A DNA stretch of 41,340 nt, taken from Sphingomonas changbaiensis NBRC 104936. GTDB lineage: Bacteria > Pseudomonadota > Alphaproteobacteria > Sphingomonadales > Sphingomonadaceae. Below are positions 16,103 through 23,650 of this stretch, in pieces. Position 1 is the stretch's first letter. Every line of letters begins with the position of its first letter. The notes under the pieces were generated by a model. It was not told where the DNA came from, searched no databases, and saw nothing but the letters and a program-made list of their open reading frames with translations. The DNA is taken from positions 1 through 41,340 of the forward strand of contig NZ_BBWU01000050.1 of the NCBI RefSeq assembly GCF_000974765.1. Direction: 5' to 3'. Both the position numbers and the translations under genes were made by a program.

Positions 16103-16176
16103 CCGTTCGTTTCGAGCGAAGTCGAGAAACGCGTGTAACGTCTAGCCCGCTTCTCGACTACGCTCGAAGCGAACGG
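16103..16176. repeat. Sphingomonad-type intergenic inverted repeat (TTCGAGCGAAGTCGAGAA family)
   Basis: Arms at 16103-16128 and 16151-16176 match at 24 of 26 positions as reverse complements, around a 22-bp spacer. They fill the gap between gltX and tdk. Its position after the gltX stop would let the transcript fold there, but no T-run follows. Confidence 0.85.
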
Positions 16177-16190
16177 ATTTTGGGGGCACG

Positions 16191-16769
16191 GTGGCCAAGC
16201 TCTATTTCTACTACGCCTCGATGAATGCGGGGAAATCGACGACCCTGCTGCAGGCGAGCTTCAACTATCGCGAGCGTGGCATGCACACGATGCTGTTCAC
16301 CGCCGCGATCGACGACCGCTATCGCGCCGGCGTGATCACTTCGCGGATCGGCATCGAGGCGGACGCGAACAGCTTCGTGCGCGACACCGACCTGCGCGCG
16401 GCGATCGCGGCGGAGCATGAGGTGACGCCGCTCGCCTGCGTGCTGGTGGACGAGGCGCAATTTCTCACCCGCGATCAGGTGTTCCAGCTCGCGCGGGTGG
16501 CCGACGAGATGGGCATTCCCGTGCTCGCCTATGGCCTGCGCACCGATTTCCGCGCCGAGCTTTTCGAAGGCAGCAAATGCCTGCTGGCGCTCGCCGACGT
16601 GCTGGTCGAGCTGAAGGCCGTCTGCGCCTGCGGCCGCAAGGCGACGATGAACCTGCGCATCGATGCCGAAGGACAGCCGGTGCGCGAAGGCGCCCAGACG
16701 GAGATCGGCGGCAATGATCGCTACGTTGCGCTCTGCCGCCGGCATTTCATGGAGCAATGGCGCGGCTGA
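16191..16769 (+). CDS. tdk: Thymidine kinase
   Basis: It phosphorylates thymidine to dTMP in the salvage pathway. The 192-residue protein is of the type II (TK1-like) family. The P-loop is ASMNAGKST (9-17), the catalytic glutamate is in DEAQF (E88), and the zinc ligands are C145, C147, C182 and H185. The start is GTG at 16191, with GGGGG about 5 nt upstream; the protein then begins with the conserved AKLYFYYASMNAGKS. It follows gltX after the repeat at 16103-16176. Confidence 0.97.
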   Translation: MAKLYFYYASMNAGKSTTLLQASFNYRERGMHTMLFTAAIDDRYRAGVITSRIGIEADANSFVRDTDLRAAIAAEHEVTPLACVLVDEAQFLTRDQVFQLARVADEMGIPVLAYGLRTDFRAELFEGSKCLLALADVLVELKAVCACGRKATMNLRIDAEGQPVREGAQTEIGGNDRYVALCRRHFMEQWRG

Positions 16770-16922
16770 TCCGATCGCCACGGCGGCATGATCCCTGTTG
16801 AACAGGTGCCGCGTGGCAGCTGTCCGGCCAATCGCGCCAGAGTCGCGAAATCGTCCCAGAAATAGACATTTCGTCCGGGTGGCTATCTTTTCCTATCGAA
16901 TCAGTGCGTTTTGCTTATGCTT

Positions 16923-16948
16923 CCTGCGGGGCAAACTGGTCCCGCAGG
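16923..16948 (+). promoter_or_regulatory. Leader hairpin before the PEP-CTERM gene
   Basis: CCTGCGGG (16923-16930) and CCCGCAGG (16941-16948) pair perfectly over 8 bp around a 10-nt loop. The hairpin ends 18 nt before the ATG at 16967. It may affect mRNA stability or translation. A second small repeat, GAAAT-AGAC-ATTTC, lies further upstream near 16859-16872. Confidence 0.45.
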
Positions 16949-16966
16949 TCCACAAGGGGGTTTTCC

Positions 16967-17635
16967 ATGATCAATCATCTCTACGCCGCTGCCGCGGCGC
17001 TTCTGACTGTTTCCGTGGCGTCCAGTGCGCAAGCGGCTACCGACTATAATTCCACGCCCGCCAGCGGCTGGCATTACGGTTCGGGCAACGACTATGCCCC
17101 CGCGAACACGGCGGTGCTGACCACTGTCACGCCCTATAACAGCGATCAGCTCTATCTGCGCTGGCACAAGACCGGCCAGGTTGCTCCGGCATCGGACAGC
17201 AACGGCGTCTACAGCTTTGCCCTGGGCACGACTCCGATCAGCTTCGACTGGGGCTTCACCAAGGCGTCGGCGCCTGCCTCTGCGCTGATCACGATCACGA
17301 ATCTCGGCACGGCTCAGTCGGTCAGCTATGATCCGCTGTTCGTCGGCAACGACAACTATACGGCTGTCGGGCCGTATTCGACGACGATGCAGAACAGCGC
17401 CCGGCTGACCTTCGCTTTCCTGTCGGGCGTCGGCTTCAACCCGAACATCAATGACACCTATCGCGTCCGGCTGGACGTCAACGGCCTGTACGGCGGCACG
17501 CAGTCGCTTTCGGTCGATGCGCAGATCGGCACCGGCGTGCCGGAACCGGCGACCTGGGCGCTGATGCTGGTGGGCTTCGGCGCGGCCGGTCTGGCGGCCC
17601 GTCGCTCGACGAAGACCGTCCGCGTCCTCGCGTAA
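16967..17635 (+). CDS. PEPxxWA-CTERM sorting-domain protein
   Basis: This 222-residue secreted protein has a signal peptide (residues 1-25, cleavage after AQA) and a C-terminal sorting signal. The signal is VPEPATWALMLVGFGAAGLA followed by ARRSTK: a PEP motif, a hydrophobic helix and a basic end. This is the PEPxxWA variant typical of sphingomonads and is processed by exosortase-type enzymes, none of which is encoded here. The middle region is rich in Thr, Ser, Asn and Tyr and is probably beta-structured; I do not recognise its fold. The ATG at 16967 is preferred over an upstream start because it gives the signal peptide. A strong terminator follows. Confidence 0.9.
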   Translation: MINHLYAAAAALLTVSVASSAQAATDYNSTPASGWHYGSGNDYAPANTAVLTTVTPYNSDQLYLRWHKTGQVAPASDSNGVYSFALGTTPISFDWGFTKASAPASALITITNLGTAQSVSYDPLFVGNDNYTAVGPYSTTMQNSARLTFAFLSGVGFNPNINDTYRVRLDVNGLYGGTQSLSVDAQIGTGVPEPATWALMLVGFGAAGLAARRSTKTVRVLA

Positions 17636-17640
17636 GCACA

Positions 17641-17698
17641 GCCCAAAAGGGGTTCATCGAAGGGCGAGGGCTTCGGCTCTCGCCCTTTTATTTTGGGC
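17641..17698 (+). terminator. Rho-independent terminator with UUCG tetraloop
   Basis: AGGGCGAGGGC (17661-17671) pairs with GCTCTCGCCCT (17676-17686), with one G-U pair, around a C(TTCG)G loop. It is followed by TTTATTTT. Outer arms GCCCAAAA (17641-17648) and TTTTGGGC (17691-17698) extend the structure. It ends the PEP-CTERM transcript 6 nt after the stop and isolates it from typA. Confidence 0.9.
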
Positions 17699-17841
17699 GT
17701 GCGATCTCTCGCGCCGGAAGAGCCGGACGGGCCGGTCTTGCCCATCCGCCGGCGGTCCCCATATTCCTCGCCACTGCCCTTTTCGCGCTGCAGCAATTGC
17801 GCTAAGGGCGCCGCCAATTCCCGCTCGAGCCAGGATTTTTC

Positions 17842-19659
17842 ATGAGCCTCCGCAACGTGGCCATCATCGCGCACGTCGATCATGGCAAGACCACGCTGGT
17901 CGACCAGCTGTTCCGCCAGTCCGGCACTTTCCGCGACAACCAGCGCGTCGAGGAACGCGCGATGGATTCGAACGACCTGGAGAAGGAGCGCGGGATCACC
18001 ATCCTTGCCAAGTGCACGTCGGTCGACTGGCACGGCACGCGGATCAACATCGTCGACACGCCCGGCCACGCCGATTTCGGCGGCGAGGTGGAGCGCATCC
18101 TGTCGATGGTGGACGGCGTGATCCTGCTCGTCGACAGCTCCGAAGGCGCGATGCCGCAGACCAAGTTCGTGACCGGCAAGGCGCTGGCGCTGGGCCTCAG
18201 GCCCATCGTCGTCGTCAACAAGATCGACCGTTCCGACGCGCGCGTGCAGGAAGTGCTGGACGAAGTGTTCGACCTGTTCGTGAGCCTCGAAGCGACCGAT
18301 GAGCAGCTCGATTTCCCCGTCCTCTACGCATCCGGCCGCAACGGCTACGCGTCCGAGGATCCCGAGGCGCGTGAGGGGACGCTTGCGCCGCTGTTCGACA
18401 AGATCGTCGCGCACGTGCCTGCGCCGACGGTCGACGAGGATGCGCCGTTCAGCTTCCTGGTGACGCTTCTCGACCGCGACAATTTCCTGGGCCGCATTCT
18501 GACCGGCCGGGTCAATGCCGGCACGGTCAAGGTCAACCAGCCGATCCACGCGCTCGACGCGGACGGCAATGTCATCGAAACCGGCCGCGCGTCGAAGCTG
18601 ATGACGTTCCGCGGGCTGGAGCGCGTGCCGGTCGAGGAAGCCAAGGCGGGCGACATCATCAGCATCGCCGGCCTGACCGTCGCGACGGTCGCGAACACGA
18701 TCGCCGACACCTCGGTCACCACGCCGATCAAGGCCCAGCCGATCGATCCGCCGACGCTCAGCATGCGGTTCGCCGTCAATGACAGCCCGATGGCAGGGCG
18801 CGAGGGGACCAAGGTGACCAGCCGCATGATCCGCGACCGGCTGCTCCGCGAGGGGGAATCGAACGTCGCGATCCGCGTCACCGAAGCGGCCGACAAGGAC
18901 AGCTTCGAAGTCGCCGGACGCGGCGAGCTTCAGCTGGGCGTGCTGATCGAGACGATGCGCCGCGAGGGCTTCGAGCTCGGCATCAGCCGCCCGCGCGTGC
19001 TGTTCCGCGATGGCCCCAATGGCCGCGAGGAGCCGTATGAGACCGTCGTCATCGACGTCGATGACGAATATTCCGGCACCGTCGTCGAGAAGATGTCGAT
19101 CCGGAAGGCCGAGCTGACCGACATGCGCCCGTCGGGCGGCGGCAAGACCCGCATCACCTTCTCGGCCCCGTCGCGCGGCCTGATCGGCTATCACGGCGAG
19201 TTCCTGTCGGACACGCGCGGCACCGGCATCATGAACCGACTGTTCGAGAAATATGGCCCCCACAAGGGCAATATCGAAGGCCGGAAGAACGGCGTCCTGA
19301 TCTCGAACGGCAGCGGCGAGGCGGTCGCCTATGCGCTCGGTCCGCTGGAGGAGCGCGGCGTGCTGATGGTCGAGCCCGGCGAGGCGCTCTACGAAGGCAT
19401 GATCATCGGCGAGAATGCGAAGACGGAAGACCTTGAGGTCAACCCGATGAAGTCGAAGCAGCTGACCAACTTCCGCGCTTCGGGCGGCAAGGACGACGCG
19501 ATCCGCCTCACCCCGCCGCGCCGCCTGACGCTCGAACAGGCGATCGCCTATATCGACGACGACGAACTGGTCGAAGTCACGCCCAAGAGCATCCGCCTGC
19601 GCAAACGCCACCTCGATCCGCATGAGCGCAAGCGGGCAAGCCGCGCGAAGGCGGCTTGA
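17842..19659 (+). CDS. typA: Ribosome-associated GTPase TypA/BipA
   Basis: This 605-residue translational GTPase of the EF-G family binds the ribosome and helps 50S assembly and stress or cold adaptation. The G1 motif is AHVDHGKTT (10-18), followed by [14 protein letters not shown] and NKID. The EF-G-like domains III and V and the BipA-specific C-terminal domain ([20 protein letters not shown] ...) follow. The length is normal. AGGA at 17831-17834 precedes the ATG. The stop TGA overlaps the first base of the palindrome of the second toxin-antitoxin module. The 143 bp between the previous terminator and the ATG show no clear promoter. Confidence 0.98.
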   Translation: MSLRNVAIIAHVDHGKTTLVDQLFRQSGTFRDNQRVEERAMDSNDLEKERGITILAKCTSVDWHGTRINIVDTPGHADFGGEVERILSMVDGVILLVDSSEGAMPQTKFVTGKALALGLRPIVVVNKIDRSDARVQEVLDEVFDLFVSLEATDEQLDFPVLYASGRNGYASEDPEAREGTLAPLFDKIVAHVPAPTVDEDAPFSFLVTLLDRDNFLGRILTGRVNAGTVKVNQPIHALDADGNVIETGRASKLMTFRGLERVPVEEAKAGDIISIAGLTVATVANTIADTSVTTPIKAQPIDPPTLSMRFAVNDSPMAGREGTKVTSRMIRDRLLREGESNVAIRVTEAADKDSFEVAGRGELQLGVLIETMRREGFELGISRPRVLFRDGPNGREEPYETVVIDVDDEYSGTVVEKMSIRKAELTDMRPSGGGKTRITFSAPSRGLIGYHGEFLSDTRGTGIMNRLFEKYGPHKGNIEGRKNGVLISNGSGEAVAYALGPLEERGVLMVEPGEALYEGMIIGENAKTEDLEVNPMKSKQLTNFRASGGKDDAIRLTPPRRLTLEQAIAYIDDDELVEVTPKSIRLRKRHLDPHERKRASRAKAA

Positions 19660-19684
19660 ACTTAGTCAAGTTGTTGACTAAGTT
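19659..19684. promoter_or_regulatory. Operator-like palindrome of the second toxin-antitoxin module
   Basis: AACTTAGTCAA (19659-19669), GTTG and TTGACTAAGTT (19674-19684) form perfect 11-bp arms with a 4-bp centre. It starts on the last base of the typA stop codon and ends 6 bp before the antitoxin GTG. TTGAAC (19656-19661) and TAAGTT (19679-19684) could be weak -35 and -10 boxes 17 bp apart, overlapped by the palindrome. Confidence 0.7.
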
Positions 19685-19690
19685 CGGGCG

Positions 19691-19930
19691 GTGGCGACCG
19701 TCAGCGTTCATGAAGCAAAGACCCACTTGTCGCGCCTGATCGAGCGTGTGCTGGCGGGCGAGGAAGTGATTGTCGCGCGCAATCGCGAGCCGGTGATCAA
19801 GCTCGTTCCCGCCACGCCAGCACCGAGCACGCGGCGTGCCGGACGGCTGAAGGGCAAGATCAATATCGACGATCGCTTTTTCGAGCCGCTTCCGGACGAT
19901 GAACTGGCCGCCTGGAACTGCGAGGATTGA
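19691..19930 (+). CDS. Phd/YefM-type antitoxin
   Basis: This 79-residue protein is the antitoxin partner of the following VapC. It starts with the Phd/YefM pattern VSVHEAKTHLSRLIERVLAG ending in REPVIKLVP. The C-terminal toxin-binding tail is LKGKINIDDRFFEPLPDDELAAW, a motif common in antitoxins paired with DTHALIWW-type VapC. The start is GTG at 19691. No Shine-Dalgarno is seen, and the putative promoter would start transcription at or near the GTG, so the mRNA may be leaderless. The stop overlaps the toxin start. Confidence 0.93.
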   Translation: MATVSVHEAKTHLSRLIERVLAGEEVIVARNREPVIKLVPATPAPSTRRAGRLKGKINIDDRFFEPLPDDELAAWNCED

Positions 19931-20313
19931 GGCTTCTCCTCGATACCCATGCGCTGATCTGGTGGCTGATCGACTCTCCGAAGCTCAGCAGATCTGCTCA
20001 CGCAGCCATCGCTGATGGGCGGAATGAAATCTTGGTCAGCGCCGTCTCGGCCATCGAGGTCACCACCAAGTATCGGCGCGGCAGACTTCCCGAAGCCGAG
20101 CCCTTGGCGGTTGCCTTCGAGCGGGAAACCGCGAGCGAAGGTTTCATGTCTCTGCCCATCAGCATTGCCCATGCCGCGATGGCCGGAGGACTTCGTATTC
20201 AACATGCCGACCCGTTCGATCGCTTGCTGATTGCACAGGCGCAGCTTGAAGAGGCCCTGCTGGTCTCAAACGAGAAGCTGTTCGACGGTTTCGGCGTGAA
20301 GCGCCTATGGTGA
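19927..20313 (+). CDS. vapC: VapC-family PIN-domain toxin
   Basis: This 128-residue PIN-domain RNase is of the MRLLLDTHALIWW type. Conserved acidic residues are D6, E44 (SAIEVTTKY), D95 and D98 (HADPFDR). The end is LVSNEKLFDGFGVKRLW; at the usual last aspartate position it has N-E, which I believe is common in this subgroup. The start is TTG at 19927 overlapping the antitoxin stop (TTGA); no ATG or GTG gives the conserved N-terminus. The module looks complete and active. It lies directly after typA on the same strand. Confidence 0.93.
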   Translation: MRLLLDTHALIWWLIDSPKLSRSAHAAIADGRNEILVSAVSAIEVTTKYRRGRLPEAEPLAVAFERETASEGFMSLPISIAHAAMAGGLRIQHADPFDRLLIAQAQLEEALLVSNEKLFDGFGVKRLW

Positions 20314-20319
20314 GGTGAA

Positions 20320-20721
20320 TCAGCCTTTCGCCATTTCCAGAAGCACCGCCCATTCCTCATCCCGCACCGGCGTTACCGACAGCCGCGACTGGCGGAGCAT
20401 CTCGAGCTTGGCGAGGCGGGGTTCCGCCTTGATTTCGGCGAGGGTGACGGGGCGGGGGAGCTTTTCGACCGGCTTGACCGCGACGGAGGCCCACTCACCT
20501 TTCTCGCCATCCGGACGCCAGGCGCGGGTGATTTCCATGATGCCGACGGCCGCCTTCTCGGTGTTCGAATGGTAGAAGATGGCCCGGTCGCCGGGCTGCA
20601 TCTCTTTCAGGAAATTGCGCGCGGTATAGTTGCGCACGCCGTCCCATTCGGTCGCGCCGTCGCGGGCCAGGTGATCCCAGCCATAAACGTCGGGTTCGGA
20701 TCTCATCAGCCAGTAACGCAT
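20320..20721 (-). CDS. EVE-domain protein
   Basis: This 133-residue protein is essentially one EVE domain, a PUA-like fold. It starts MRYWLMRSEPDVYGWDHL and contains WDGVRNYTARNFL, MQPGDRAIFYHSN and VGIMEI, the family signature. Related domains bind modified bases such as methylated cytosine and occur in thymocyte nuclear protein 1 and in some restriction systems. Stand-alone bacterial copies have no settled role. The ATG at 20721 lies 1 bp beyond the stop of the upstream serine hydrolase gene, so they are probably co-transcribed. There is no restriction enzyme beside it. Confidence 0.92.
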   Translation of the reverse strand: MRYWLMRSEPDVYGWDHLARDGATEWDGVRNYTARNFLKEMQPGDRAIFYHSNTEKAAVGIMEITRAWRPDGEKGEWASVAVKPVEKLPRPVTLAEIKAEPRLAKLEMLRQSRLSVTPVRDEEWAVLLEMAKG

Positions 20722-20722
20722 G

Positions 20723-22090
20723 TCACTGCGCCTCCGGGTAGATCAGGAATTCCTCGATCTTGCCGCCGTTCGGCTCGGCGCGCAGGCTGATCGTCAGCTT
20801 CCGGCCCGGGTAGCGCACTTCATAGACTTCCGACGTGAAGCCGCCGCGCATCCGGGCCGGGCGCAGGCGCACGAAGCTCTGCGGCTCGCCCAGCGGCATC
20901 AGGCTGGCGCGGTGGTCCGCCAGCACCTGCGGCGTCAGATAGGCATTGAAGTCCGCGGTGAACTTCGTCCGGTCCGCCTTGCCCTGGCGCAGCTGATCGA
21001 AAATCGCGCGCGCGGCCGCAGTGTCCGGGTCCTGGCCCAGGATCATCGCCTCGATCCGATCGGCGATCGCATTGTGCGCGTTGCCGAAGTCCGCATTCAC
21101 GAACACCGTCACCGCCGCCTTGTCGGCCGGATAGACGCGGTTGTCGGCAAGATAGCCGACCGCGGCGCCGCCATGCTGGATACGCGGATGCCCGCGCACC
21201 TGGTCAACCGTGACGCCGAGGCCATAGCCGGAACCCTTCCCGTCGGTCAGGATGATCTCGCGCTCCTGCTCGGCCCAGCTTGCCGGCTTCAGCAGCGCGC
21301 GGTCGATCCGGGCGATGTTCCATTTGGACAGCTCGGTTGGCGTGGTCAGCAGCTGCCCCGCCGCGAACAGCCAGCCGGCCGCAGGCGCCTTGGCCAGCCG
21401 TACCGGGCCGAGCGCAAACCGGGTGAACGGCTGCGCATCGGTCGGCTTCAGATCATAATCCGAATCGCCGACCTTCATATGCAGCGGCTGGAAGATGCGC
21501 GTCTGCAGGAACTGCATCAGCGGTTCGCCCGTGACCTTCTCGATGATCAGGCCCGCGGCGACGAAGCCGGTGTTCGAATATTGCCATTGGCTGCCCGGCG
21601 GAAAATCGAGCGGCTGCTTCGCCCAGCGGTCGAGGATTTCCTGCGGCTTGACCGGCTTTTCCATCGCCGAGAAGGCGTAATTCTGCGGCCAGAAATCGCG
21701 GTAGCCGGAGGTGTGGTTCAACAGCTGCCGGATCGTGATCTTGTCCGCGTCGGTCAGCTCTGGGAGATATCTGGAGACCTTGTCGTCGAGCGACAATTTG
21801 CCTTCCTCGGCCAGCAGCAGGATCGCGCCAGCCGTGATCTGCTTGGAGACCGACGCGATCGGATAGGCGGCGGTCGTGGTCGGCGGGGAGGCATCGTTCC
21901 GCTGCTTGCCATAGGCTTTGGCGAACTGGAGCTTGCCGTCGGTCACGACCGCGACCGAGGCGGAGGGCACGCCGGTCTCCTTCAGCGCCTGGACGGCGAT
22001 CCGGTCGATCTCGGCAATCTGCGCTGGGGTGAGGGGAGTGGCGAGGGCAGGAGCGGCAATCAGGACAAGCGGAATGAAAAAGGCGCGCAT
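20723..22090 (-). CDS. Serine hydrolase of the beta-lactamase/DD-peptidase fold
   Basis: This 455-residue exported enzyme has a signal peptide at residues 1-17 (ALA before TPLTP). The active-site motifs are S80-V-S-K83, Y171-S-N173 and H306-G-G308, matching the class C-like serine hydrolase family. About 100 extra C-terminal residues, ending in NGGKIEEFLIYPEAQ, form a small domain often found on these proteins. Substrates of this family vary (esters, D-amino-acid peptides, beta-lactams), and nothing here decides between them. The ATG at 22090 is preferred over the one at 22105 because GGGGAGAG precedes it and the longer start lies in the repeat. Confidence 0.92.
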   Translation of the reverse strand: MRAFFIPLVLIAAPALATPLTPAQIAEIDRIAVQALKETGVPSASVAVVTDGKLQFAKAYGKQRNDASPPTTTAAYPIASVSKQITAGAILLLAEEGKLSLDDKVSRYLPELTDADKITIRQLLNHTSGYRDFWPQNYAFSAMEKPVKPQEILDRWAKQPLDFPPGSQWQYSNTGFVAAGLIIEKVTGEPLMQFLQTRIFQPLHMKVGDSDYDLKPTDAQPFTRFALGPVRLAKAPAAGWLFAAGQLLTTPTELSKWNIARIDRALLKPASWAEQEREIILTDGKGSGYGLGVTVDQVRGHPRIQHGGAAVGYLADNRVYPADKAAVTVFVNADFGNAHNAIADRIEAMILGQDPDTAAARAIFDQLRQGKADRTKFTADFNAYLTPQVLADHRASLMPLGEPQSFVRLRPARMRGGFTSEVYEVRYPGRKLTISLRAEPNGGKIEEFLIYPEAQ

Positions 22091-22100
22091 GACTCTCCCC

Positions 22101-22187
22101 GTCATTCCCGCGAAGGCGGGAATCCCGCTTCTTCTTGCAGCGTCTCGGGAAGAAGAAAAGGTTAATCCCGGCCTTCGCCGGGATGAC
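22101..22187. repeat. Intergenic inverted repeat (GTCATTCCCGCGAAGGCGGGAAT family)
   Basis: The left arm is at 22101-22123. The right arm at 22164-22187 reads as its near reverse complement, and inner arms (CTTCTTC and GAAGAAG) extend the pairing. This element type is widespread in alpha- and gammaproteobacterial intergenic regions. It separates the HAD hydrolase gene from the serine hydrolase gene on the leftward strand and would be transcribed between them. Confidence 0.9.
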
Positions 22188-22188
22188 G

Positions 22189-22794
22189 TCAGAGAAGGCC
22201 GAGCGTGCCCAGCTCGTCGCGCAGCGTGTCTGCGTCGCGGAACAGGTGCCCGCGCATGCCCACGGCTTCCGCGCCGGCCACATTCTCGGCCCGGTCGTCG
22301 ATGAAGACCAGCGCCTCGGCCGGGATTCCGAAGCGTTCGACGGCCAGCTCGTAAATGGCCCGGCCCGGCTTCACCAGCCGCTCGGCGCCTGAAACCACGA
22401 TATCACGGAACCGCCCGAACACCGGCTGGGTGTCGCGGAACGGACCCCAGAACTCGCGGCTGAAGTTGGTGATCGCGAACAGCGGCACGCCCGCTTCGTC
22501 GAGCTCCTCGACCAGCGGGATCATGCCGTCGACGGCCGGTCCCAGGCTCTCGTTGAAGCGCGGACCCCAGGCTTCGATCAGCGCACGGTGCTGCGGGTAC
22601 TCGGCAATCAGCTCCGCGCTCGTTTCGGCGAACGGCCGGCCGGCGTCATGCTGGAAATGCCAGTCATGCGTGACCACGTCGCGCAGGAACGCGTCGAGCG
22701 CCCGGTCGTCGTCGATCAGGCGCTCGTAGAGGAACCGCGGGTCCCAGGTGAAAAGGACGTTGCCGACGTCGAAAACGACGCCGCGAACCGTCAC
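22189..22794 (-). CDS. HAD-superfamily hydrolase (HAD-IA, YihX-like)
   Basis: This 201-residue phosphatase-type protein has all four HAD motifs: FDVGNVLF (nucleophile D9, with G in place of the second Asp), ITNFS, K of VKPGRAIYE and VFIDDRAENV. The cap region between the first two motifs is helical. It resembles sugar-phosphate phosphatases such as YihX, but the substrate cannot be read from sequence. The start is GTG at 22794, 6 bp after the rpmJ stop, so rpmJ and this gene are probably one transcript. Confidence 0.9.
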   Translation of the reverse strand: MTVRGVVFDVGNVLFTWDPRFLYERLIDDDRALDAFLRDVVTHDWHFQHDAGRPFAETSAELIAEYPQHRALIEAWGPRFNESLGPAVDGMIPLVEELDEAGVPLFAITNFSREFWGPFRDTQPVFGRFRDIVVSGAERLVKPGRAIYELAVERFGIPAEALVFIDDRAENVAGAEAVGMRGHLFRDADTLRDELGTLGLL

Positions 22795-22800
22795 GGCAGC

Positions 22801-22926
22801 TTAGCCCTGGCGGGCCTTGAAGCGGCGGTTGGTCTTGTTGATGACGTAGGTGCGGCCGCGGCGGCGGATCACGCGGTTGTCGCGATGACGGTCCTTCAAG
22901 GACTTGAGCGAGTTACGAATCTTCAT
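22801..22926 (-). CDS. rpmJ: 50S ribosomal protein L36, zinc-free form
   Basis: The 41-residue protein starts [17 protein letters not shown] and ends [13 protein letters not shown]. It is the form of L36 that lacks all Cys and His zinc ligands, standard in many alphaproteobacteria. It is short enough to be missed by ORF length cut-offs. The ATG at 22926 and TAA at 22801-22803 are clear. It is placed upstream of the HAD gene on the same strand. Confidence 0.97.
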   Translation of the reverse strand: MKIRNSLKSLKDRHRDNRVIRRRGRTYVINKTNRRFKARQG

Positions 22927-23071
22927 GTGGTCAACGCCTGGTTCGAATCTGGGCTGAAAAGCGAGGCGCCCGCCTAGTCGAGCGAGGCGCGAAGGTCAAG
23001 GACTGCGCGGGCGTGCAGCTAATTACGGTTTCGATACGTTTATGGCAGGAATGGCTCGAAAGGACGTTTGC

Positions 23072-23650
23072 ATGAGGTCTGCTCCGCGCTTTCTGCTGAT
23101 CGCTTCGCTGCTGGCAGTCGGCGCCTGCACAACGCCGATGGCGCCGATCGAGGTCACGCGCTTTCACCTGGGCGAAATGAACGAGCGCGGCACGGTGATG
23201 GTCGAGCCCGCCCCCGGCGCGCCGACGGGCATGGAGTTCGACATGTACGCCAATGCCGTCGCCGGCGAACTCAACCGCCTCGGCTTCGCGCAGGTCGATG
23301 GCGTCGGCCAGAGCCTCTATGTTGCGATCGTCGACGTGCGGTCCGGCACGCGCGAGCGAATGGGCGGCGGCTCGCCGGTCTCGATCGGCATCGGCGGCTC
23401 GACCGGCGGCTGGCGGAGCGGCGTCGGCGGCGGCGTCAGCTTCGGCCTGGGCGGTAACCGTGGCGGCCTGGTCGTCAGCACGCAGCTCTCGGTCCAGCTG
23501 AAGCGCCGTTCCGACCAGACGGTGGTCTGGGAAGGCCGCGCCCGTGGCGAGGCGCCGGCGCGCGATTCCGGGGCGCTGCCGGGCCGTCTTGCAAATGCGT
23601 TGTTCAGGGACTTTCCGGGTCAGTCAGGCCGCACTATCAGCGTGCCATGA
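23072..23650 (+). CDS. DUF4136-like lipoprotein
   Basis: This 192-residue putative lipoprotein has a lipobox ending at C19 (LLAVGAC), so it would be anchored in a membrane after lipidation. The mature part has the pattern of DUF4136: VTRFHLGEMNERGTVMVEP, then FDMYANAVAGELNRLGF, and a beta-rich C-terminal half. Residues about 100-140 are unusually Gly-rich (GGGSPVSIGIGGSTGG). The ATG at 23072 is chosen over an upstream one because AAGGA precedes it at a good distance and it starts the signal peptide. Its stop overlaps the next gene start (ATGA at 23647-23650). Confidence 0.85.
   Translation: MRSAPRFLLIASLLAVGACTTPMAPIEVTRFHLGEMNERGTVMVEPAPGAPTGMEFDMYANAVAGELNRLGFAQVDGVGQSLYVAIVDVRSGTRERMGGGSPVSIGIGGSTGGWRSGVGGGVSFGLGGNRGGLVVSTQLSVQLKRRSDQTVVWEGRARGEAPARDSGALPGRLANALFRDFPGQSGRTISVP

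Noticed and set aside
16103-16176. Could the gltX-tdk inverted repeat be a Rho-independent terminator
   Set aside because: Arms are long, but there is no T-run after the stem, and it matches a repeat type scattered in sphingomonad gaps. I keep it as a repeat only.
17458-19623. Long leftward frame opposite typA
   Set aside because: It is entirely antisense to typA and the PEP-CTERM gene and is explained by codon bias. There is no plausible start signal.
20723-22105. Reading the serine hydrolase as an antibiotic-resistance beta-lactamase
   Set aside because: The motifs (SxxK, YSN, HGG) are shared by esterases and peptidases of the same fold. The C-terminal extra domain and chromosomal housekeeping context do not support a resistance role.
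22091-22105. Earlier ATG (22105) for the serine hydrolase gene
   Set aside because: It lies in the inverted repeat without a ribosome-binding site, while the ATG at 22090 has GGGGAGAG upstream and starts the signal peptide.
22940-22949. GGTTCGAATC, resembling the T-arm of a tRNA
   Set aside because: No acceptor or anticodon arms can be formed around it. It lies in the rpmJ leader region and is a chance match.
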